Positions 1 to 7,961 of a stretch of DNA of 49,894 nt are shown here, piece after piece (the stretch's first letter is position 1; the number at the start of each line of letters is the position of its first letter). Source of the DNA: Xinfangfangia pollutisoli (GTDB lineage Bacteria; Pseudomonadota; Alphaproteobacteria; Rhodobacterales; Rhodobacteraceae); NCBI RefSeq assembly GCF_020179405.1, contig NZ_JAICBZ010000021.1, forward strand, positions 1-49,894, given 5' to 3'. The position numbers were made by a program, and so were the translations under genes. The notes under the pieces were generated by a model. It worked only from the letters and a program-made list of their open reading frames with translations. It did no database searches and was not told where the DNA came from.

Positions 1-707
1 TGGGCGGGCGGATGGTCACCGCGGCCCTGCCGGACGGCCGCGGCGAATGGCTGCGCCTGCGCGACAGCAAGGCCGACCGGCTGCTGCGGGCGGGGGTCAC
101 CCTGCGGCTGAACACCCGCGCCGATGCCGCATTGATCGCCGAACTGGCGCCCGATGATGTGGTGCTGGCCACCGGCGCGCGGCCGCGGCCACTGACGGTG
201 CCGGGGGCGGGAACGGCGCCGCTGATGGATCTGGATGCCGCCGTGCTGGACATGGCCGCGGGGGGTGCGGGCATCGGTCCGCGCGTTCTGATCGTCGATC
301 ACCTGAACCGCGCCCCGGGCATGGCCGCCGCGCTGATGTTCGCCCGCGCGGGCCGCAGTGTCGAGCTGGCCACCATGGCCTTTCACGCTGGCGAAAAGCT
401 GGAGATCCAGAACCTCAGCTATTTCCAGCGCGAATGCCTGCTGGCAGGGGTGACCTTCCGGCCTACCGTCACGCCGCATCGCTTCGACGGCGGCACGGTG
501 GAGTTCTACAACATCTTCACCCGCACCGTCACCGGCCATGGCCGGTATGACACCATCGTCGCCGTGCTGCCCGGGCTGGCCGAGGACAGCCTCTTGCCGG
601 TGATCCGCGGCATGGACCTGCCCGTCCGCGTGATCGGCGATGCCTATGCCCCGCGCGATATCGAAGCCGCCATTCTGGACGGGTTCGAAACCGCCATGAG
701 CCTGTGA
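1..707 (+). CDS. C-terminal part of TMADH/OYE-class FAD-dependent oxidoreductase (5' end outside window)
   Basis: The frame is open from base 3 to the TGA at 705-707, so the start lies before the window. The visible ~235 residues match the C-terminal nucleotide-binding half of flavoproteins such as 2,4-dienoyl-CoA reductase, trimethylamine dehydrogenase and N-methyl amino acid demethylases. The motif VVLATGARPRP marks the first FAD/ADP domain, and a second nucleotide-binding segment starts near VLIVDHLN. The end reads RVIGDAYAPRDIEAAILDG, typical of this family. The FMN barrel and Fe-S cysteines are not visible. It precedes the DAO gene by 4-7 bases, so they are co-transcribed. The substrate is unknown; an N-methylated or cyclic amine is an inference from neighbours. 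Confidence 0.8.
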   Translation, partial: GGRMVTAALPDGRGEWLRLRDSKADRLLRAGVTLRLNTRADAALIAELAPDDVVLATGARPRPLTVPGAGTAPLMDLDAAVLDMAAGGAGIGPRVLIVDHLNRAPGMAAALMFARAGRSVELATMAFHAGEKLEIQNLSYFQRECLLAGVTFRPTVTPHRFDGGTVEFYNIFTRTVTGHGRYDTIVAVLPGLAEDSLLPVIRGMDLPVRVIGDAYAPRDIEAAILDGFETAMSL

Positions 708-711
708 GGCG

Positions 712-2010
712 ATGATGACCGAAGCCACCGGCTCTCTTTGGGAAGCCATCATCCCGCCTGCCCCGCCCTTTGCGCCGCTGGATGGCGCCGTCACCGCGGA
801 TGTGGTGATCGTGGGGGCGGGGTTTCTGGGCCTGTCCGCCGCGCTGCATGCGGCCATGGCCGGGCTGGATGTGGTCCTGCTGGAAAGCCACCAGCCCGGC
901 TTTGGCGCCTCGGGCCGCAATACCGGCTTTGTGGTGCCCAGCCTCAAGGCCTCGATCGGGCCGGCCGACGTGGTCCGCGCCATGGGAGAGACCCATGCCG
1001 ACCGCCTGCTGCGGCTGGTCGCCGGGTCCGGGGCAGAGGTTTTCGGCCTGATCGCCCGCCACGGCATCGACTGCGGGGCCGTGCAGAACGGCTGGCTGCA
1101 GCCCGCCCATTCCCGGCAGGCCGAGGCGGCGCTGCAGGGCCGCCTGCCGCGCCTCTTGCAGGCGGGGGTGGATGCCGACTGGCTGGACCGCGATGCCCTG
1201 GCCGCCCGCACCGGCATTGCGGGTCTGCACGGCGGCATCCGCATTGCCTCGGGCGGGCAGATCACGCCCTTGGCCTATGCGCGCGGGCTGGCGCGGGCCG
1301 CCGTGGCCGCCGGCGTCCGGCTGCGCGGCGACAGCCCGGTGACGGCGCTGATCCCCGATGGTGCGGGCTGGCGGCTTAGCACACCCGGCGGACAGGTCCG
1401 GGCCCGCCGGGTGCTGATGACCACGAATGCGCTGATCGGTGACCTGCTGCCCGACCTGCGCGCCTCGGTCATCCCGGCGCGGGTGTTCCAGATCGCCACA
1501 CAGGTGATGCCCGAAAGCCTGCGCCGCAGCCTGCTGCCTGACATGGCCCCGGTGGCCGATACCCGCCGGCACACCTTTGCCCTCCGCTGGTCACCCGACG
1601 GGCGGCTGGTGACCGGCGGCATGGTGCCGCCGCTGCCCGGGCGGATGGCGCTGGCCCGGCAGCAGTTCGCCCGGCGGCTGATGCGGCTGGTTCCCGGTCT
1701 GCCCCCGATCCGGGCCGATTATGCCTGGACCGGGGTGATCGCCGGTACGCTGGATTTCCTGCCGCGGATGATGCGCCTTGCCCCGGGGCTGGAGGCGGCC
1801 ATCGGCTGCAACGGCCGCGGTGTGGCCCTGACCACCGCCCTTGGGCGCAAGCTGGGGCCCTGGCTGGCCGGGCGCATCCCGGACGATGATTTCGTGCTGC
1901 CTGTCACGGCGGCCCGGCCCGTTCCGTTCCGCAGGATCACCGGGCTTGGCCCCGATCTGATCCTGCCGGTCTGGAGCGCACGCGACGCCTTTGAAGCGCG
2001 CTTCCGCTAA
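712..2010 (+). CDS. FAD-dependent oxidoreductase, DAO (glycine/D-amino-acid oxidase) family
   Basis: 432 residues of the DAO superfamily, which oxidises C-N bonds of amino acids and N-alkylated amines using FAD. The dinucleotide-binding motif VIVGAGFLGLSAA lies near residues 30-42, followed by a conserved E and an ASGRNTGF segment usual in gamma-glutamylputrescine oxidase-like members. The C-terminal GCNGRGVALTTALG segment is the second FAD contact. Two adjacent ATG codons (712 and 715) are possible; GAGG at 706-709 is better spaced for 715. It sits in a plus-strand operon between a TMADH-class flavoprotein and a cupin. The exact substrate is unknown, since family members differ widely. Confidence 0.85.
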   Translation: MMTEATGSLWEAIIPPAPPFAPLDGAVTADVVIVGAGFLGLSAALHAAMAGLDVVLLESHQPGFGASGRNTGFVVPSLKASIGPADVVRAMGETHADRLLRLVAGSGAEVFGLIARHGIDCGAVQNGWLQPAHSRQAEAALQGRLPRLLQAGVDADWLDRDALAARTGIAGLHGGIRIASGGQITPLAYARGLARAAVAAGVRLRGDSPVTALIPDGAGWRLSTPGGQVRARRVLMTTNALIGDLLPDLRASVIPARVFQIATQVMPESLRRSLLPDMAPVADTRRHTFALRWSPDGRLVTGGMVPPLPGRMALARQQFARRLMRLVPGLPPIRADYAWTGVIAGTLDFLPRMMRLAPGLEAAIGCNGRGVALTTALGRKLGPWLAGRIPDDDFVLPVTAARPVPFRRITGLGPDLILPVWSARDAFEARFR

Positions 2011-2032
2011 CCCCATCCAAAGGAGAACCGAC

Positions 2033-2425
2033 ATGAGCGAAGACACCCCCGGCGGCAAGATCAAATGGTCGCGGCAGGAAGATGTGGCCCTGACATGGGT
2101 GCACAAGGGGCAGGAATTCAGCCACCGCCTGATCACCAAGAAGCTGCACGGCTCCTCGATCTCGTTTCACATCACGACCTACATGCCGCATTTCGACGTG
2201 ATGGTCGAAGGCGACGGCGTGCATGAGGTGATCCTGTATTGCCTGCACGGCTGGTCGCGGCAGATCATCCAGAACCCCGACGGCACCGATGGCGAAGAGC
2301 ATATCTTCAAGCCGGGCGATGCCATGTATCTGCCGGTCAACTACCGTTACCGCCATATCATCGGCGAGGCGGGGCTGGTCATCGCCGTGGCCGCCAACCC
2401 GTCAAAGGAAGCGGGCGACATGTAA
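2033..2425 (+). CDS. small cupin-domain protein
   Basis: 130 residues starting at the ATG at 2033, which follows a clear AGGAG at 2021-2025; an upstream extension in frame is unlikely because it would run into the previous gene. The fold signature is a single cupin barrel: an E/H-containing first motif (GDGVHEVILYCLHGWSRQI) and a second motif (FKPGDAMYLPVNYRYRHIIG) with PGD and a late histidine. Cupins of this size act as isomerases, lyases, dioxygenases or ligand-binding accessory proteins. The neighbours are the DAO oxidase and a creatininase-family hydrolase, so a role in the same catabolic route is inferred. I do not recognise a specific function. Confidence 0.8.
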   Translation: MSEDTPGGKIKWSRQEDVALTWVHKGQEFSHRLITKKLHGSSISFHITTYMPHFDVMVEGDGVHEVILYCLHGWSRQIIQNPDGTDGEEHIFKPGDAMYLPVNYRYRHIIGEAGLVIAVAANPSKEAGDM

Positions 2426-2479
2426 GGACGGCGTGGCCCGCCCGACCGGCGGACCGCCCCTGCAACCGGGACAAAGACC

Positions 2480-3364
2480 ATGACAACACAGCGCCATTTC
2501 GCCCCGCGGGATCTGATCTGGGCCGAACTCAGCCGCACCGAACTTGCCGCGAAGCGCGAGGCGGGGGCCCTGGTCATCGTGCCGACCGGCGCGATCGAAC
2601 AGCACAGCGACCATCTGCCCGTGGAAACCGATGCCCTGCTGGCCGCCGCCGTCTGCGAACTGGCCGCGATGCGGGTGACGGCCGCCCAGGTGGTGGTGGC
2701 CCCCGTCGTGGCCACCGGCTTCTCGCCCCATCACCAAAGCCTGACCGGCACCATCAGCCTGCGGCTGGAAACCTATCTGGCCGTGCTGGGCGACACGGCG
2801 CGGTCGATCCTGGCCTCCGGCTTTCCGCGGGTGCTGTTCGTGAACGGCCATGGCGGCAACAGCGCGCCGCTGCGCGCGCTCTGCGGCCAGCTGGTGACGG
2901 ATGGGCTGGCCGTGGGGATGGTCGATTATTCCGCGCCGGGCGAAAAGCAGTGGCTGGCGGCGCTGACCGGCGGGCTTCTGCGGTCGGGCCATGCCTGCGA
3001 GCAGGAAACCGCGCTGATGATGACCCTGCATGCAGGCGAGGATCGCGCCCGCATCGTCCAAGGCGCCGCGGGCCTGCCGCCGCGGGTGATCCAGCCCTGG
3101 ATTCCGCCCGGCCATCCCGAAGATCCGCTGACCGCCTTCGGCGGCGGCTGGCCGCCGGTGTTTCAGGCCGACGATTGCGGCTATTACGGCGATCCGGGCG
3201 CCGCCACGCCCGAGATCGGCGCCGCCGTGCTGGAGGCGACGGTGGCCGGTCTGGCGGATTTCCTGAACGCCTTTGCCCGTACGCCGCTGCGCCTTGGCAT
3301 CGCGCGCGACCCGTCCCGGCCGGGGATCAGCCCTGCATTGAAGCCACGCCGGGCGGCGGAATAA
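2480..3364 (+). CDS. creatininase family amidohydrolase
   Basis: 294 residues of the creatininase/mycofactocin-MftE fold, metal-dependent hydrolases of cyclic or linear amides. The hallmark GAIEQHSDHLPVETD (residues ~37-51) supplies metal ligands E40, H42 and D51, and VNGHGGNS (~121-128) supplies the conserved HGGN loop. A later ligand E lies in CEQETALMM. The family normally has G after EQH; here it is S (EQHSDH), a small variation. It is the last gene of the plus-strand operon, 54 bases after the cupin, and overlaps the T-tract of the opposite-strand terminator. A cyclic amide such as a creatinine- or imide-like ring is a possible substrate by family. True creatininase activity is not shown. 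Confidence 0.88.
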   Translation: MTTQRHFAPRDLIWAELSRTELAAKREAGALVIVPTGAIEQHSDHLPVETDALLAAAVCELAAMRVTAAQVVVAPVVATGFSPHHQSLTGTISLRLETYLAVLGDTARSILASGFPRVLFVNGHGGNSAPLRALCGQLVTDGLAVGMVDYSAPGEKQWLAALTGGLLRSGHACEQETALMMTLHAGEDRARIVQGAAGLPPRVIQPWIPPGHPEDPLTAFGGGWPPVFQADDCGYYGDPGAATPEIGAAVLEATVAGLADFLNAFARTPLRLGIARDPSRPGISPALKPRRAAE

Positions 3365-3391
3365 GAAAAGGGCGGCCTTGGGGCCGCCCTT
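3361..3391 (-). terminator. rho-independent terminator of the minus-strand operon
   Basis: A perfect 10-bp stem (3368-3377 with 3382-3391, AAGGGCGGCC) encloses a 4-base loop. Read on the minus strand it is followed by TTTTCTTAT at 3369-3361, a good U-tract. It lies between convergent genes and overlaps the stop codon of the creatininase-family gene. On the plus strand the U-tract is poor, so it mainly serves the SDR operon. Confidence 0.8.
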
Positions 3392-3434
3392 GCCGGTTTC
3401 AGGAGTGGTGGTCTTCGAAAGATACCGGGGCCTG

Positions 3435-4196
3435 TCAGAGGTTGCGCAACAGCCCGCCATCCGCCCGGATCATCGACCCGGTGACATAGCTGGCCTGCGC
3501 GCTGGCCAGAAAGGCCACGACGGCGGCGAATTCCTCGGGCTTGCCATAGCGGCCCGCGGGAATGGCGGCGCGGCTTTCCGCCTCTACCTGTTCCAGCGTC
3601 TGACCGGACTTGCCGGCCTTGCCCTGATCCAGTTCGCGCACCCGATCGGTGGCGATGCGGCCCGGCAGGACCATGTTGACGGTCACGCCCTTGGCCGCAA
3701 CCTCGGCCGCCAGCGTCTTGGACCAGCCCGCCACGGCGCCGCGCACGCCGTTCGACAGCGCAAGGTTCGGGATCGGCGCGATCACGCCCGAAGAGCCGAT
3801 GGTGATGATCCGGCCCCAGCCCCGCGCCACCATCCCCGGCAGAACCGCATCGGTCAGCGCAAAGACCGGGGTGGCCATGGCCGCAAAGGCCGCCTGCCAG
3901 CCGGCGGTGCCCTGCCCCGCGGCAGGACCTGCCGCCGGACCGCCGCAGTTGTTGACCAGAATGTCGATCCCTTCCGCGGCCATCTGCGCCCCAATGGCCG
4001 CAACCGCCGCAGGATCGGTCAGATCCACCGCCACCGGGATGACATCCAGCCCGCCCGCCCAGTCCGGCAGCGCGCCTTTGCGCGAGGCGGCAAAGACCTG
4101 CGCGCCCTCTTCGGCCAAAAGCCGTGCGGATGCGGCCCCAAGGCCGCGGCTTGCCCCCAGAACCAGCGCCTTGCGGCCCGAAAATCCGTAATCCAT
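3435..4196 (-). CDS. SDR family protein lacking the canonical YxxxK catalytic pair
   Basis: 253 residues with a Rossmann fold: the cofactor loop GASRGLG (residues 14-20), NNCGG (82-86) in place of NNAG, and C-terminal GKPEEFAAVVAFLAS and YVTG segments. In the active-site helix the usual YxxxK is replaced by S148-N-G-V-R152, following PNLALSN. This agrees with the known BKR_like SDR-like subgroup, which has a PNLxLSN pattern and lacks a perfect tetrad. So the protein binds NAD(P) but its chemistry cannot be assumed. Its ATG overlaps the stop of the upstream lyase gene (ATGA), and it is last in the minus-strand operon. Confidence 0.85.
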   Translation of the reverse strand: MDYGFSGRKALVLGASRGLGAASARLLAEEGAQVFAASRKGALPDWAGGLDVIPVAVDLTDPAAVAAIGAQMAAEGIDILVNNCGGPAAGPAAGQGTAGWQAAFAAMATPVFALTDAVLPGMVARGWGRIITIGSSGVIAPIPNLALSNGVRGAVAGWSKTLAAEVAAKGVTVNMVLPGRIATDRVRELDQGKAGKSGQTLEQVEAESRAAIPAGRYGKPEEFAAVVAFLASAQASYVTGSMIRADGGLLRNL

Positions 4197-5122
4197 CAGC
4201 CCAGCTCCTTCAGGCGTTTCGTCTGGCGGTCCAACAGCCGGTCCACCTCGGCCCGGGCCAGCGGGTCCAGCACCGCGCCGGGCTGGCGCTGCGCATCGCA
4301 GGCAATGGCGCCGCGCTTGGCCAGCACATGCTTGCGCACCGCCAGCCCGACGCCGGGCTGCTGTTCATAGCGCACCAGCGGCAGATAGGCATCGAACAGA
4401 TCCTGCGCGCGGTCCATCTCGCCCTTCGACGCAAGCTCTGTCACCTGCACCAGCATTTCGGGGAAACCGAAGCCGGTCATTGCCCCGTCGGCCCCGCGGG
4501 CCACCTCTTCGGGCAGGAACACCCCGCCATTGCCGCACAGGACCGAGATCCGGCGGCGCCCCTTCGCCTCGGCCGCCCGCAGCCGGGAGATCTTGGCCAG
4601 ACCGGGCCAGTCTTCATGCTTCAGCATCACGATCTGCGGCAGATCGTCGATTAGGCGGCCCAGCAGGTCATCACTGATCTGCACCGTGGTGGCCAGCGGG
4701 AAATCCTGCAAAACCACCGGTACATCGGCGCCCAGAAAGCCGCAGGCCTGCCGGTAATAGGTCAGGATCTGCGCATCGGTGCGCAAGGACATGGGCGGGG
4801 CGACCATGACCCCCGCCGCACCGCGGGCCATTGCCTCCTGCCCCAGTTCGGCCAGCGCCGCCAGCCCGGGGGCTGAGACACCCACCACCACCGGCTTGCC
4901 CTGCGCCCGCGCGATCACCCGGTCGATGACCAAAAGCGATTCCGCCTGCGTCAGCTTGGGCGCCTCTCCCATCATGCCAAGGATGGTCAGCCCGTCGGCC
5001 CCGGCCTCCAGATAGAAATCGGTCACCCGGTCAAGGCTGTCCAGATCCAGCGACCCGTCCTCGCGGAAGGGGGTGACCGAAATCACGAAGACGCCGCGCG
5101 CCTCTGCCGTCAGCGATGCCAT
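4196..5122 (-). CDS. dihydrodipicolinate synthase (DapA/NanA) family lyase
   Basis: 308 residues of the class I aldolase-type DHDPS barrel. The Schiff-base lysine is in IVMLKHEDWPG. The pyruvate-binding GTTGE loop is changed to GMMGE, and the catalytic tyrosine region (normally YNxP) reads LQDFP. It is therefore very unlikely to be the lysine-biosynthetic DapA and more likely acts on another 2-keto acid. I start at ATG 5122, one base after the TGA of the upstream hydantoinase gene; ATG 5134 would overlap that gene and remains possible. It is translationally coupled to the SDR gene downstream. The pairing with an amidohydrolase and a racemase suggests a late carbon-carbon cleavage or dehydration step. 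Confidence 0.85.
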   Translation of the reverse strand: MASLTAEARGVFVISVTPFREDGSLDLDSLDRVTDFYLEAGADGLTILGMMGEAPKLTQAESLLVIDRVIARAQGKPVVVGVSAPGLAALAELGQEAMARGAAGVMVAPPMSLRTDAQILTYYRQACGFLGADVPVVLQDFPLATTVQISDDLLGRLIDDLPQIVMLKHEDWPGLAKISRLRAAEAKGRRRISVLCGNGGVFLPEEVARGADGAMTGFGFPEMLVQVTELASKGEMDRAQDLFDAYLPLVRYEQQPGVGLAVRKHVLAKRGAIACDAQRQPGAVLDPLARAEVDRLLDRQTKRLKELG

Positions 5123-5123
5123 G

Positions 5124-6485
5124 TCAGCGTCCATACCAGCCCGAAGTGGTGCGCGGCACATATTGGCCGGTGCCCGCCCGGTTTACGATTTCGGCCCCGT
5201 CCCAGGCCAGTGCGCCGCGCAGCCAGGTGGCGGCGACGCGGGCGGTGAAGGTCTCGCCATGGAACGGGCTCCAGTTCAGGCCATCATGGGCCTGCGCCTC
5301 ATCCCAGACGAAGCGGCCCTGTTCCAGCACGGCAAAATCGGCATCGCGGCCCGGAACGATGGCGCCCTTGCGGTCATCAATCCCGAAGAACCGCGCGGGC
5401 CGGGCGCAAAGATAATCCGCCGTGCGCAAAGCCGCCCCCGGCCCCTGCCCCTCCATCAGGGTGAAAAAGGCGGGCAACAGCGTCTCCAGCCCCGGCACCC
5501 CGGCCCCCGCATCGAAGATCGAGGCGGTCAGCTTGTTGTCGATGGGCCAGCTGGAATGGTCAGAGGATACGAAGGCCACCTGATCCGCGGCCATGGCCTG
5601 CCAGAGACCGCCGATCGCGCCCACCCGGATCGGCGGGTTCACCTTCATCCGTGCGCCCAGCCGTTCGCCGTCGCGGGCCGCGTCGAACCACAGGTAATGC
5701 ACGCAGAGTTCCCCCGTGGCGCGCGCACCCATGCAGGCAAAGGCATCGGTGATGCCGAACCCCTCACCCGTGGTCAGATGCACCGGATGGGCATGTGCTG
5801 CCGCCGCCAGCCCAAGCGCCATAAACTCTGCCGTGGCCGCCAGTTCCGCCGCCACCGGCCGCGCCGTGGCATGGGCCCTGATCCCGTCCTGCCCCGCGGC
5901 GCGGGCCCGCGCCATGCGGGTCATGACGATTTCCTGATTTTCATTGTGCAGGCCAAGCGGCAGATCTGTGCCCGCCAGCGCCTCGAACAGATCCAGCGTC
6001 AGATCGCTGGCGATGCGGGGGAACCGGGTCGGGCTGCTTTCGAAGGAAGAGATCTTGAAGGCACAGACGCCGCCGCCGATCAGCGCGGAAATGTTTTCCA
6101 CCCCGGTTTCGCGGGTGGCCGTGCCGTAAAGCGCCATATCGGCATGGGAATGCGCACGGATGGCGGCCACCTTGTCGGCCAGCCGTTCGGGCCGGTCCAG
6201 CGGCAGCGGATTGTCATAGGGCATGTCCACCAGCGTGGTGACCCCCCCGGCCACCGCCGAACGGGTCGTGTCCGCGATTCCGGGCAGACCCTTGTAGCTG
6301 GTGGCATGGGTCTGGCCATCCACCACACCGGGCACCACCAGCGCCGCGCCGTAGTCCTGCACGCGGGCGGCCGCAGGCGCCTGGCCCTGCCCCACCGCGG
6401 CGATCCGTCCGTCCTTCACCGCGACCCAGCCGCCGTCCAGCACGGCGCCCGGGGTGACGATGGCGCCCCTGATCAACAGATCCAT
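5124..6485 (-). CDS. cyclic amidohydrolase (dihydropyrimidinase/allantoinase/hydantoinase family)
   Basis: 453 residues from the ATG at 6485, which begins MDLLIRGAIVTPG, the usual family start. Family members open five- or six-membered cyclic amides with a binuclear metal centre. Ligand positions visible: Q58 and H60 in DGQTH, the carboxylated K144 in AFKISSF, H180 in LGLHNEN, H236 in PVHLTTGEG and D309 in VSSDHS. They follow the E. coli allantoinase pattern except that the first histidine of HxH is glutamine. The end GRDADFAVLE is typical. It is separated by 2 bases from the racemase gene upstream and 1 base from the lyase gene downstream, so all are one operon. The substrate is a cyclic ureide or imide by inference. 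Confidence 0.87.
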   Translation of the reverse strand: MDLLIRGAIVTPGAVLDGGWVAVKDGRIAAVGQGQAPAAARVQDYGAALVVPGVVDGQTHATSYKGLPGIADTTRSAVAGGVTTLVDMPYDNPLPLDRPERLADKVAAIRAHSHADMALYGTATRETGVENISALIGGGVCAFKISSFESSPTRFPRIASDLTLDLFEALAGTDLPLGLHNENQEIVMTRMARARAAGQDGIRAHATARPVAAELAATAEFMALGLAAAAHAHPVHLTTGEGFGITDAFACMGARATGELCVHYLWFDAARDGERLGARMKVNPPIRVGAIGGLWQAMAADQVAFVSSDHSSWPIDNKLTASIFDAGAGVPGLETLLPAFFTLMEGQGPGAALRTADYLCARPARFFGIDDRKGAIVPGRDADFAVLEQGRFVWDEAQAHDGLNWSPFHGETFTARVAATWLRGALAWDGAEIVNRAGTGQYVPRTTSGWYGR

Positions 6486-6487
6486 GG

Positions 6488-7147
6488 TCACACCGCCCCC
6501 GTATAGCCAAGGTCCAGCGCAGTGATCGCGGCGGCCACGGCGGCCTGCACCGGGTCGATCACCGTCATGCCAAGGCTTTCCTGCAGCGCGGGCCGGTGGC
6601 CGCCCATCCCCGCGCAACCCAGGATCACCACCCTTGCCCCATCCTCATCCCGCAGGGTCGAGGCGACACGTTCCACCGAGGCGCGGGCGCCATGGGCATC
6701 CGCCGCTTCGGCCACCGACATCTGCACCGCCCGGTCCCCCGCCAGACGCCCCGCCAGCCCCAGCCGACCGATATGGGCGGCGTGGCGCGCGATGGAGGCC
6801 GGACCGAGCGAGACCACCCCGAAGCGGGGCGCCTGCTGCAGGGCCGCATAATAGGCCGCCTCGGCAATGCCGATCACCGGTTTCGTCGTCACCTTGCGCG
6901 CCGCCTCGACCCCGGGGTCCGAGAAGCAGGCGATGACATAGGCATCGGCATTGCCTTTCGCGACGATCTCCACCACCAAGGGCGCCACGAAGGCCACATC
7001 GGCATCGGATTCAATGCCTTGCGGGGCCGAGGGGATATAGTCGCAGACGATCTCATGCCCCGTCCGCCCGCGCAGCGGCGCAATGCTGCGGGCAATGGTC
7101 TCGGTCACCTCGGACGAACCGTTGGGGTTGAGAACAAGGATCTTCAT
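6488..7147 (-). CDS. aspartate/glutamate/hydantoin racemase family protein
   Basis: 219 residues of the Asp/Glu racemase superfamily, closest in pattern to hydantoin racemase (HyuE): it starts MKILVLNPNGSSEVT, and the two catalytic cysteines are C74 in VIACFSDPG and C178 in VILGCAGMGG. These enzymes invert a carbon centre by two-base proton transfer without a cofactor. It is the first gene of the minus-strand unit 7147-3435 and directly precedes the cyclic amidohydrolase, the usual partner in hydantoin or allantoin metabolism. Upstream lies a 106-base gap containing the motif ATAGTGATATAT at 7205-7216. A maleate isomerase-like role is an alternative because that family shares the fold. Confidence 0.87.
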   Translation of the reverse strand: MKILVLNPNGSSEVTETIARSIAPLRGRTGHEIVCDYIPSAPQGIESDADVAFVAPLVVEIVAKGNADAYVIACFSDPGVEAARKVTTKPVIGIAEAAYYAALQQAPRFGVVSLGPASIARHAAHIGRLGLAGRLAGDRAVQMSVAEAADAHGARASVERVASTLRDEDGARVVILGCAGMGGHRPALQESLGMTVIDPVQAAVAAAITALDLGYTGAV

Positions 7148-7204
7148 CTTCCGACCTTTCCTCTGCGGATCCTGGGCCGAAGCTTAAGATGATCCACGAT
7201 ATTC

Positions 7205-7216
7205 ATAGTGATATAT
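7205..7216. promoter_or_regulatory. AT-rich candidate operator ATAGTGATATAT (copy 1)
   Basis: The 12-base sequence ATAGTGATATAT lies 58-69 bases upstream of the racemase gene on the opposite reading sense. The identical 12-mer recurs at 12005-12016 upstream of the Liv-type importer operon. Extended, this copy is TGATATATTA, one change from the palindrome TGATATATCA seen at the other copy. Sharing by two operons of one island, in strongly GC-rich DNA, points to a common operator or promoter element. The regulator is not identified. Confidence 0.5.
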
Positions 7217-7253
7217 TACGAACATATGCAGCTTTGCAACCCGTCTGCGCGCC

Positions 7254-7961
7254 CTAGCCGCCCAGATAGGTGCGCCGGAACTCGGCATCCTGCAAAAGCG
7301 CCGCCGCCGACATATCCGACCGCACCGCCCCCTGCGACAGAACCACCGCGCGGTCAGTCACCTTCAGTGCCATCCGCACATTCTGTTCGGCCAGGACGAT
7401 GGAGACGCCGCTGTCCTTCAGCCCGCCCAGAAATTCGAACACCTGTTCCACCATCAGCGGCGACAGGCCGAGCGAGGGTTCGTCCACCAGCAGAAGCCGC
7501 GGACGCGACATCAGCGCGCGGGCGATGGCCAGCATCTGCTGTTCCCCGCCTGACATGGTGCCTGCCGCATGCGCCCGCTTGCGCGCCAGGACCGGAAAGC
7601 GATCATAGGTCGCTGCGATATCCGCGGCGATCCCGGTGCGGTCCTTGCGGGTATAGGCCCCCATCCGCAGGTTCTGCTCGACCGACAGCCGCGGAAACAC
7701 CCGGCGGCCCGGCGGCACCTGCACGATGCCCAAAGGCACAAGGTCGGCCGTGTCCATGCGCGTGATCGGCTGGCCGTCGAACCGGATCGCCCCGGAGCGC
7801 GGCCGGATCTGGCCGGTGATGGCCTTGATGATCGTGCTTTTGCCCGCCCCGTTATGCCCGATCAGCGAGATGCGGTCGCCCGTGTCGATGCGCATGCTCA
7901 GCCCGTCCAGAATGACGCGGTCGCCATAGCCTGCGCGCAGATTTTCGATTTCCAGCGTCAT
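7254..7961 (-). CDS. Liv-type ABC importer ATP-binding protein (LivF-like)
   Basis: 235 residues: a single ABC ATPase with Walker A GHNGAGKST (residues 35-43), signature MSGGEQQM and Walker B LLLVDEPSLGLSP. The length and the SPLMVEQVF segment match LivF, the second ATPase of branched-chain amino acid-type importers at the inner membrane. Its ATG at 7961 overlaps the LivG-like stop. It is last of five importer genes. Liv-type systems also take up amides, urea and aromatic acids, so the substrate here may instead be the cyclic compound handled by the genes downstream. Confidence 0.9.
   Translation of the reverse strand: MTLEIENLRAGYGDRVILDGLSMRIDTGDRISLIGHNGAGKSTIIKAITGQIRPRSGAIRFDGQPITRMDTADLVPLGIVQVPPGRRVFPRLSVEQNLRMGAYTRKDRTGIAADIAATYDRFPVLARKRAHAAGTMSGGEQQMLAIARALMSRPRLLLVDEPSLGLSPLMVEQVFEFLGGLKDSGVSIVLAEQNVRMALKVTDRAVVLSQGAVRSDMSAAALLQDAEFRRTYLGG

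Noticed and set aside
4196-5122. dapA of lysine biosynthesis
   Set aside because: The GTTGE loop and the catalytic tyrosine region are not conserved and the gene sits in a catabolic operon.
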